DNA of 64,000 bases from Gnetum montanum (Eukaryota > Streptophyta > Gnetopsida > Gnetales > Gnetaceae). The notes beneath the pieces were generated by a model, which worked only from the letters and a program-made list of their open reading frames with translations, did not search any database and was not told the DNA's origin. Every line of letters starts with the position of its first letter. Positions within the stretch are counted from its first letter, which is position 1. Both the position numbers and the translations under genes were made by a program. Where the stretch lies: the NCBI GenBank assembly GCA_015680685.1, contig MNCI01027444.1, positions 150,568 to 214,567 of the forward strand, written 5' to 3'. Below, piece after piece: positions 56,223 through 64,000 of the stretch.

Positions 56223-57640
56223 AAGGATCCATTTCTAGAAAATATCATAAGATATAAGCTAGAGGGTTGGAAACTTCCAACAAATATTGAGTATCACAAG
56301 GGATAAAACTAAAGTCTCTAAGAACTTAGTATTAAAAAAAACTTGTTATGGAAACCACAAGGGATGACTAGATAGCTCAGATATTTGGAAATGTTATTGC
56401 ATTATAAGTCATCCTTGCATTTAGTGATGGTGCCACAATTCTAATCATGCTTCATGAAGAGCAAGAGAAAGCTATGAAAGATGTTGCTAATATTGTAAGT
56501 GTTGCTTTCAAAATTTCTATGAGATCCATTCCTAATTTCATTAGTGCTCAAATTATTCAAGATTTTGCAAGTGTTGAAGAGGATATTTTTGGGATTCTAG
56601 AAAATATTAGGACTACTCCAAATAGGCAGGATCATACCAGACATTTTTGAGATTCTAAAATTATTACAGTAGTATAATCTAAGCTAGTTTTGACTAAGGA
56701 AAAGTTGATGATTGTGAAGACTAGATTCTAATATGTAGAAGATGAAGTGTAAAGGAAACAAGATTAGATGACCTAACTACAGTATGATTATAGGATCCCA
56801 TCAAGTTCATTATGCTAGAATCACTCAAGAAATTCAAACCTTTGAAGGTTGATCTTTAAGGGCTAAATAACATCAATTGGAAATTAAGATCAAGAAGGCT
56901 ACATGGGATGCATCTAAAGTTGAAGTAATAACCTATAAATATTGAAAAATCATCCTTATATTGGAAGAAGAAAATAAGGGCTTGGTAGTAGAAAACCAAA
57001 GGTTGATGCAAGTAGTAAAGGAAAAAGAACAGTTGAAAAATTAACAAAGCCACATCCATCAATAATTTATAAAGGAAGATGTAGATATCAAGATACTAGT
57101 ATTGGAAAAATAAGAATCTATCCATGACAAATATCCATGCATTGTAGAAAAGATTTGTAATTAAGATTGGAATTTGAAAATAAGGCTACCAAGTAGAATA
57201 TGTTCAAAAGACATTACAAGGAATAGTTAGGTCTCCAATAGAAGATCAAGAAAGTGAAGGCCCACATCAATTCTACTTAGAAACAAACTACTAATGCTTC
57301 CTAGAAAAGCATCCTTAATGGAATCACAATAATACACTAGAAAGAAATCAAAATCAAGGACCTACAGATAAAGTAGAAAATGCATACATGTAGATTACTA
57401 ACCTAAGATATTCTGCTTTTTTCATGTTAATATCTAGTCACTCTAGAAAAAACTTAGAATAAAAAGCTACAACACTATTTATTTTGTTTAATCATAAGAA
57501 TAAGCTACAAGATGAGATGAAAGAAAAGATACAAGTAATATTGGTAAAGCTAGAGTTTCTCAAAACCTAGTATACCAACCAGCATGATGTTAGAGAGTGC
57601 CTAACATAGAGTTTACCTAAATAATAAGAGCTAAAAATAA
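56223..57640 (+). pseudogene. ORF2 remnant, element E, part 2
   Basis: Coiled-coil part after X. The 56447-56650 frame (EEQEKAMKDVANIVSVAFKI), then KKATWDASKVEV (A: ATWDASVAQA), LEEENKGLVVENQRLMQVVK (A: LQEENKQLVADNLRLTSVEK) and QLKNXQSHIHQ. C-terminal FFMFMENSNN around 57710 is a poor trace of the LPCLWEV box. Many stops. Confidence 0.6.
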
Positions 57641-58042
57641 AGGTTAGAGTGTTTTAAGTGAATTATTGATTATTTATTGCCTAGTTCATTCAAGCTAATT
57701 AAATGTTCTCTACTTTTTCATGTTCATGGAAAATTCCAATAACTAACAACCTAACCCATTTGGCTTAGACCAGTAGTGATGTACTATAAGAGACACCATA
57801 TAAGAAGAAGCCACCATTGCCTAGGACAACATGAAGACCTATTGATGAAAATTTTATAAAGACCTTCCAATTTTGTAATCTTTTTAATGTGTGTCTAGTG
57901 TTTTTTCACATTGTGAATCACTTGAATAAATTTGTAATATGATACTCAAGTTAGTTAGTTAAGTCACTTACATAATTTTCTAATAAACTTTATCCTAGTT
58001 TTGTTTATCTCAAGGATAAGTTTTTAATCAGTCATGAGGATA
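57641..58042 (+). other. 3' end of E internal region with polypurine tract
   Basis: Noncoding, ending with the decayed tract GTCATGAGGATA (58031-58042) before TGATGAATAATT. Confidence 0.55.
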
Positions 58043-58928
58043 TGATGAATAATTAATAAGTAGGCTGCAATATCACAATTATGATATCATAGAAACAATA
58101 TCATACTTACAATATTATATACTTTCATATGATATCATAGATATGATGTATCTCATATAGGTAAGGCTAAAAATATCATTCATATACTACATTAAATACA
58201 TCATTTTGGTTAATAGCATAATCAAACTCTTATATTTTTATTTCATAACTTAAAAGATATTCAATGAGCATCCATAGAGTAGATGTTAAGTAATTAATGA
58301 AGTCTTATTCTAGTGATTTGTACCAAGACATAGCTCATGAACAACAATAAAATCATGATTTCTTCATTTTCATTGCAACATTTTAACTTAACATCGACTA
58401 TAATTAATGCAATCTATTTACTTATGTTGATAGCTTAATGTTTATTTTGCTTCATACTTAGAATAATAATTTATATTTTCTATGTACATGAGATACACAT
58501 GATGAGTATGATTAGCTTTGAACATTAAGATGTTATCATTTGGTAATCCTAGTCATGTTGCCACTTAGTATGCCTAGTAGTAAGAGACTTGGTAACCCAA
58601 AATTGTAGCATATGTTCAAGATGTGTATAATATGTTAGGAAGGGATGCTCATTACATAAGCTAAAATTGACTTTAATTTCTTGCATTTAGATTATATATG
58701 TTAAATTTTAATATTTTAATATCACCAAATAATATCAAAGATCATATATCTAAATTACACTTAATCATACGAACTAAAGCTAATGTAATAACAATTGGGA
58801 AGATAGAAACCTACAATCACATTTAATAATATATGTATTCTCTACTCTAGTCTACAAATTATGTTTAGTTCAAACATAACACTCATGATTTATATTATTG
58901 AATGTACAAAATAATCTACCACTTATCA
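58043..58928 (+). repeat. 3' LTR of element E (886 bp)
   Basis: TGATGAATAATTAATAAG to CCACTTATCA, colinear with 24451-25315. U3 has GATATCATAG and CAATATCATAC units (58070-58150). The LTR lacks CpG in the motifs. Confidence 0.75.
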
Positions 58929-59350
58929 CTTCATGTGTTTAATGTGCTCAAATGCAAAGAATTATAAAAAATGTATTTATATAATAAAGGTTTCATTGTT
59001 TAATTTTCTCAATTAGAAAAAATCCTAGATTTTTACTATACACATTCTAATCCAAACAAAGAAAACTCATTTGAGTTTCAACAAGTTACGTTAGGATCTA
59101 AAGGCAAAAAAAAGTATTGGTAAACAATGACTAAAAGCTATGTTTGTCATGTTTTCCTAAAAATTTTTAAGGGTTATAAGATAAAATATTATTTTTATGC
59201 ATGTAAGTTCATGATTAAAATATACTTTCTAGCCTATTTATCTACTAATGAATAAAATATCCATAATGTAATCATTATGAACATGCTGATTTTCTTTAGC
59301 CATTATAAAAATCATTTAAAAATAATGATAGAACATCAACATGATTGTGA
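58929..59350 (+). other. Leader-like DNA before ORF2 copy C
   Basis: AT-rich; TTATATAATAAAGG near 58976 could be a remnant TATA region, and ATCAACATGATTGTGA before ATG 59351 corresponds to the spliced-leader end in A and B with the acceptor AG lost. No U3-like motif array is visible. Confidence 0.35.
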
Positions 59351-62106
59351 ATGATGCCAAGGAGAGTCTTGAAGCCAAGTGATTCATTCCTATGTAGGAA
59401 GAAGATATCAACAATTTTTCAAACATAAGTAGCATAAGAATAGAAGTAAAATGTGAAAAAATCCCCAAGGGAGGAGCCAAAGATGGAATCTACCAAGAAA
59501 ATTCTAATAATATAAATTGAACAATCCATGCTAGATGATATACTAAGACTAGGACTCAATTTGAGGGTGATCCTCATGGAGGCATATCTAGAAAAAATTT
59601 TAATAAAAGAGATTCAATGATTTATCATTTAGGAGTTCATTTTTACACCATTCTTGGAGTTTGCACTCTAAGAAGTTCATGGATAGCTACAAGTATTTCC
59701 CCTTTAGTCCATGATCTTAACCAATAAGGAGTGGTATATGTGTGAGAATTATCACTTCTATAATAATCACTAAGAAGATGCCATAGTTAAGATAAAAAAA
59801 CACAACAATCTCCTATGATATTGATGTTTTTGCTAAAGCCCTAGGAATTTTTAATATGGGAACACAAGTTGACAAAGTATCCACTAAGTATGATGCTAAA
59901 ATTAAGAAGTGATTGGAAAGATATTATGGAGTAGATAAAAAGGAGTTCAATGAGCTCACCTAAGTTAAGAAGATTCACTTAAAGATTGTTTCATACCATA
60001 TTAATCCAACAATATAGCCAAGAACGATTATATCTTTCTTGGTAAGAGCATGTATAGTACTCAACCAAAGATATCTTGTTAACCTAGCACAACTCATTTT
60101 TCTAGAAATAAAGAAGTTCTTTAAGGTAAATGAGGAAGAAAGGAAGACACTTTCTTTTCCATGCCTTATTAAAAAACTTTGCAAAAATTGAGGATTAGCT
60201 TGCTACTTGAATGATATCCTTGATAAAGTAACAACTACATTATGATAGAAGATGACAACAAACAACCCTCACTTAGGCTTTGAGAAGAAGTGTCACCTCT
60301 ATCACAAAGTATAGAAGTAGTAGCAAAAACATCACGTATTGAATCAAAAGCAACTATATCATAAGCATCCCATCAAGCACTTGTTGAAAACCTTAGAGAT
60401 TATCACCTTGTCATGATCCACTTGCAAGAAGTTATTTAAACATGAGTTGATAATAGGATAATTTTTCCAACCTATTCATGACATGAAAAAGTCATGCCAT
60501 GTCTAGGTAAGCCTTTATAGAGGAAAATTTATAGTCACATTGTTCACTAAAGAATATCCTAAAATACCAAGTAATGCTATAGCATTTTTAATCATTCTAG
60601 AGAAGAAGAATGAAGCAATGGTGATGGTGGTATCATACAAAGAGAAAGGAATAGTTGCAAAAGTAGTGTAAAACTAAATTGATGAAGCATTAGAGGTTCT
60701 TGTAAATCATTACTAGAATTTACTATAATGAAAAATATTCAAATGTTTATAGGAATTGGTTTAATGGGTGCAAGATCTAGAATGAGCACAACCTAACATG
60801 AAGAAGTGTTGGATATATTAATAGGAGCTAGACCATTGATGCTAGATATTTTCAATGTTCATAATGATATCACCACTACCCATTTTGAGCTCATTGAAAT
60901 AAAGGAAAATGTAGTTATAATTGAACTCAATTTTAATAGGTGGAGCTAATCAATTAATAGCTATGAGATGAAATCATACAACTTTGAGTCCAACTATTCA
61001 ACTGAACAATATACCAACTAAGCCTTATAAGGAATGAAGCCTTTAACTAACTAAAGGACAAACAACAATAGATATAGAATGAAAAATAAAAGGCCATTTG
61101 AGATGCACCCTTGTCAAAATCCATGGTTAATGCATTAAACAAAGACATCACCTCAATACACAAAGAGAATAAAAAATTAGCCAAGGAGAACTAAAGACTA
61201 TTGAAAGTTAAAAAAAAAGAGACAAATAAAAGAATATCTAAATCACCTTTAGGAAAAATTAGCCATAATAAACATAGATGTACACATGTTAGCAACTAAA
61301 AATTTATACCTCTTCATGGAAGAAGTTATGATAAGGTGGAAGGAAACCATTGAGATTGCATCTTGGAAGAATAATATTACTAAGTACAAAAAGATTAGAA
61401 ATCATTACAAGAAATAAGTGAGCCTGAAAAAGGAGATAAATGAGAAGATCCAATTTTCAAAGACCTAACTCAATGCTATTTTTAATAGATTCCAAGTGAT
61501 ATATGGAAGTATCTTTGATAATCTTAATGCCTACAATCAAGTTGAAATAGAGATGATGGAATTATAGATAGGGAAAATGATCCAATAAATAAAATTGGAT
61601 AATCCATGCTATGTAAAAATAATAATAATAATAATTGAAATATTTAGAACAAAGTTTAAAAAACAAGTTTCCAACTCATACTTATTATATAAGAATAAGC
61701 ATATGTTCTACTGAAAAGTACTTCAAAAGTTAAAAATTGCAAACATGGAGCTTAAGGTTCTTAAGGTAAAAATCATAGACTTAGAGAGATATAGTAGAGA
61801 ACCTAACCAAACGAATGGCTTATTATTAAAAGATGAAAGTAATAGTAAAGATATTCAAAAGTGAGTGCAAACATTTTGTAGCCTAATTCATCAATGCTCA
61901 TGAAATTTTTCCAACTCTATCTTATCCTTGGAAAGTACCAATTGCATCCAACCTAGGAAAACTTACTTGGACCATCCATGATCCTAGGATAAAGGAGGAG
62001 AAAATGGAATTCCTCGTTAAAAAATTCAAATTGAAAAGCATAGAAGTAGTAGTAGTGAGACAACCAATCATGAAGCACCACTTAATGAATATGTTGACTT
62101 TTTAGA
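59351..62106 (+). pseudogene. ORF2 remnant, copy C
   Basis: MMPRRVLKPSDSF, KALGIFNMGTQVDKVSTKYD with LERYYGVDKKEFNELT (59835-59960), LVRACIVLNQRYLVNLAQLI, KTLSFPCLIKKLCKN (60147-60190), ACYLNDILDKV, a coiled coil with IQNNNPLI-like heptads, and the C-terminal box INAHEIFPTLSYPWKVPIAS then LTWTIHDPRIKEEKMEFLV (61890-62020). Same order as A and B. Dozens of stops. No LTR follows; the copy is truncated at about 62267, and its left side abuts the E 3' LTR, so it belongs to another, mostly lost element of the family. Confidence 0.7.
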
Positions 62107-62267
62107 GTAGAATATAATAAATATTTCTTTTTATTATATAATATGAGTTTATTTTCACAAAATATAGGAAATTTTTAGATTTATGGGTATTTTTAATATT
62201 TTTTTTTGCCTCAATCCATATGTATATTTAATTTTTAAGGGTTTTCTTGTCATTATGGCTATATTTT

Positions 62268-62475
62268 GTTTGGTTGATAGGCCATTACCAGTCAGAAATC
62301 GTTAACACTAATATTTTGTGCGTAACGTGACTTTTCACGGCCCATTTCGGTAACACAATTTTGTGCGACGTGTGATGCTGTAAAATTCCATACGCAACTT
62401 TGTGCATAACCGTAACGTGTTATCAAAGGTTGCGTCCTTTGCATTCTTATAAATACATAGATAATGCGTAATTAC
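62268..62475 (+). promoter_or_regulatory. Promoter-like segment (inverted copy of 21321-21640)
   Basis: Reads TTTGGTTGATAGGCCATTAC, then several GTAACG/GTAAC sites, GCATAACCGTAACGTG, and the TATA box CTTATAAATACATAG (62447-62461). Highly similar to the 21.3-21.6 kb copy in opposite orientation. Lacks the 33-bp tandem duplication of that copy. Confidence 0.55.
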
Positions 62476-62640
62476 AGTGCACATAGCAGCAGGAGGGAGT
62501 TCTGCGCAAATGCAGATCCAGCATTCTAAGCCGAAGACAGAAACCATGTGGATCAGAACAGGATCGAAGCATGGATCAGGATTAGGATTTGACACCATTT
62601 TCCTTCCGTTGGCAGTGCCTGCGAATTCGTGCAGCTTTGC
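62476..62640 (+). pseudogene. 5' scrap of the methyltransferase-like gene, second copy
   Basis: Shares GATCAGAACAGGATCGAAGC and, further on, CGTTGGCAG-GCCTGCGAATTC with 21160-21310. In the frame of the 21-kb copy it would read FPSVGSACEF, but a 1-base loss in the preceding ATTTTCC run puts the two parts out of frame. Homology ends at GCGAATTC; unrelated DNA follows. Confidence 0.5.
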
Positions 62641-63007
62641 CATAAGTAATGTCACAAACTTTTCAATTGCAATAAATAAATATAAGGTATCTACACTTCT
62701 TCTCAGATCATCATTAATATTGGAAGATTTATATGAAGGCACGGGTACAGAATTAGTTATGGTGGATTCTGCAAGTTTTCCAATTGCACGCCACGCTGCG
62801 CTGCCTCTTCAGAAAAAATACATCATCATCAGGAAAGGAAAACAAGATAGTGCAACTCAGCATGCAAACGTTGTATGCAACGTCAATTTCGTTTACCGCT
62901 TGAGGGTGTTGTTGTTGTTATTAATCCAAAATTTTAATCTTCAGCAACATAACGTTTTTTTCTGTGTGCCAGCATCCTCTAGAGGCGTGTTGATCCCAAG
63001 ACATCTG
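62641..63007. other. Unassigned DNA
   Basis: A frame at 62477-63061 on plus runs through here but crosses the homology breakpoint at 62632 and has no recognisable domain, so it is not called. Moderately GC-rich from 62780. Confidence 0.35.
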
Positions 63008-63256
63008 TTATTTTGCACCAGCAGAAACCACGTGCGCACAAGAGACTACCATTGCAGTTGAGATCGTAAGCACAATGCGTGCGAAATCACTGGGAGGGAC
63101 TCCGCCGTTGATCTGGCTTCGGCCACTTAAGATTTTCATTGTGCCGATCAAACTGAAAACGCCATATAAATTAGAGACGAGAAAGACGCCGTTTCCAGTA
63201 GGATCAAGCAATACTACATTGATGGCTGTTGCTGCTGCTAACACTGCTATGGTATT
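63008..63256 (-). pseudogene. Membrane-protein exon, three hydrophobic segments
   Basis: Read on minus: NTIAVLAAATAINVVLLD, then NGVFLVSNLYGVFSLIGTMK, a hydrophilic loop with GRSQINGGVPP, and FARIVLTISTAMVVSCAHVV ending SAGAK and a stop. Three membrane-spanning segments and a short C-terminus suggest the end of a small multi-pass plant membrane protein; CASP-like or PGG-domain proteins are possible, but I cannot decide. Homology of the upstream part is lost at a short duplication (ACTGCTATGGTA twice, 63241-63297). Probably a gene fragment. Confidence 0.3.
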
Positions 63257-63300
63257 TACAAATAAAAAATGGTAACACTGCTAACACTGCTATGGTAATG
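63241..63300. repeat. Short direct repeat
   Basis: CTGCTAACACTGCTATGGTA occurs twice, separated by about 23 bp of AT-rich filler. Confidence 0.7.
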
Positions 63301-63423
63301 CTGCAACTTTGTAACGCGTCCGTTTCTGAGTAAAAAAAACAAAACCGTTGGGGATGCCATGACCTTCTCAATGTAAGGTGACCTTTTTTGCAAAAATTAT
63401 TATGATTAAATCAATATTATAAT

Positions 63424-63560
63424 CATGAAGAGGAAGGATAGGACTCTATTAAGCAAATACTATCATTATGCAAATGCANATAATCATGAAGATGAAGGAT
63501 AGGACTCTATTAAGCAAATACTATCATTATGCAAATGCAGGGCAGGGTAGGGTAGATTTC
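63424..63560. repeat. 57-58-bp tandem duplication with an undetermined base
   Basis: Two nearly identical units (ATCATGAAGA-GAAGGATAGG to TATCATTATGCAAATGCA) meet at the N at 63479. Either a true tandem duplication or an unmerged contig overlap. Confidence 0.7.
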
Positions 63561-64000
63561 TTTGCTAAAACGTTTATTACTAAGTAAATACTATGAGCAT
63601 GGAGGGGTGCTCAAGGCATGGCTAAGCAGGGTAAACCTCTTTGCCAGGACTCTTACTGCCAAGTGAACACTATGATCATGGAGAGGCATCATGGAAAAGC
63701 TATGCATCAAAAGAATCCGATTCGTGGAAGCGAGGAATCGAGGATTCGTGATTCTGAATGTGTTGGGTACGTGTGCCTCAAAAAAAAGTGGGGACGGGTT
63801 CGCAGCCGTGGACATGAAAGAGAAAATTTAAATATATTAGTTTTTTAAAAAAATTAAATCTCATATATCATATAAAAAACATTGTAGAATATAGAACAAG
63901 TACAATGTAAATTCAAAATATTGTTAATGCTTAAAAATTGCTTAAAAGATTGCAATGAAACATTAAGTATTGAGTCTCATGTGTATTATAAAATATTTTA
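63561..64000. other. Degenerate tandem units, then AT-rich DNA
   Basis: Two diverged units of about 90 bp (TATGAGCATGGAGGGGTGCT... and TATGATCATGGAGAGGCATC...) extend the repeat above to about 63700. 63840-64000 is AT-rich with nothing recognised. Confidence 0.45.

Larger units (their letters stand above)
24451..58928 (+). mobile_element. Element E: old Ty3/gypsy retrotransposon expanded by nested insertions
   Basis: The LTRs at 24451-25315 and 58043-58928 match each other in order and wording. Between them, in the right order and strand, lie a primer site, gag, protease, the start of reverse transcriptase, ORF2 and a polypurine tract. The original internal region is interrupted by G, H, F (with B) and X. 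Reverse transcriptase beyond the fingers and integrase are absent, so part was deleted. No clean target duplication is visible at the outer ends (CTCAT versus CTTCA), so the assignment of both LTRs to a single element rests on order and similarity. Confidence 0.6.

Noticed and set aside
62477-63061. 194-residue open frame, the longest in the window
   Set aside because: It crosses a homology breakpoint at about 62632, has no recognisable domain, and its first part is out of frame with the methyltransferase-like gene.

Overview
The window looks like intergenic DNA from a large, old plant genome. A gymnosperm is plausible but not proven. It is AT-rich, poor in CpG outside a few islands, and almost entirely built of nested, decayed LTR retrotransposons, with small GC-richer islands holding pieces of plant genes (U-box/ARM protein, EXO1, DUF248-type methyltransferase-like protein). 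There is no prokaryotic or organellar signature. Most long open frames are remnants of element genes. Only the U-box/ARM fragment is an uninterrupted, clearly host-like coding frame.

Layout. 1-6356: right part of plus-strand Ty3/gypsy element A (gag-like tail, spacer, internal promoter, spliced leader, a 930-codon extra ORF called ORF2 here, polypurine tract, 3' LTR). A lies in element P (internal end 6357-6830, LTR halves 6831-7320 and 14020-14463). P's LTR is split by minus-strand, gag-only element M (7321-14019). 14464-17780: AT-rich, with a diverged direct duplication. 17784-21640: LINE scrap, then an island of host gene fragments. 21980-23200: LINE reverse transcriptase, minus strand. 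23450-23925: array resembling a CACTA-type subterminal region. 24451-58928: old Ty3/gypsy element E, stretched by insertions: gag-only copia element G (27498-33545), an LTR-plus-minisatellite piece H (34051-35909), a copia RNase H piece F that was itself split by gypsy element B (36662-48063, perfect 5-bp target duplication), and minus-strand element X (49936-56222), which carries a CCR4-like nuclease copy. 58929-62267: a fourth ORF2 copy (C). 62268-64000: second copy of a host promoter segment, a membrane-protein exon and tandem repeats.

Main biological picture. A, B, C, E, M and P belong to one gypsy family, Athila/Calypso-like by its tRNA-Asp-type primer site, FMDD reverse transcriptase and an extra ORF after integrase. 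LTRs begin TGATGAG and end CTCATCA. ORF2 resembles the plant-specific 'putative plant transposon protein' domain followed by a long coiled coil and a conserved C-terminal box. It is not envelope-like. In A and B, ORF2 has its own upstream TATA region, and that region repeats the same subfamily-specific short motif found in the element's own LTR U3. R-U5 is conserved between subfamilies while the U3 motif arrays are exchanged wholesale. This pairing of LTR and internal promoter with a conserved non-structural ORF is the most interesting candidate system here. Other highlights are the nuclease gene carried inside X, an isolated EXO1 exon with intact splice sites, and a promoter duplicated in inverted orientation 41 kb apart.
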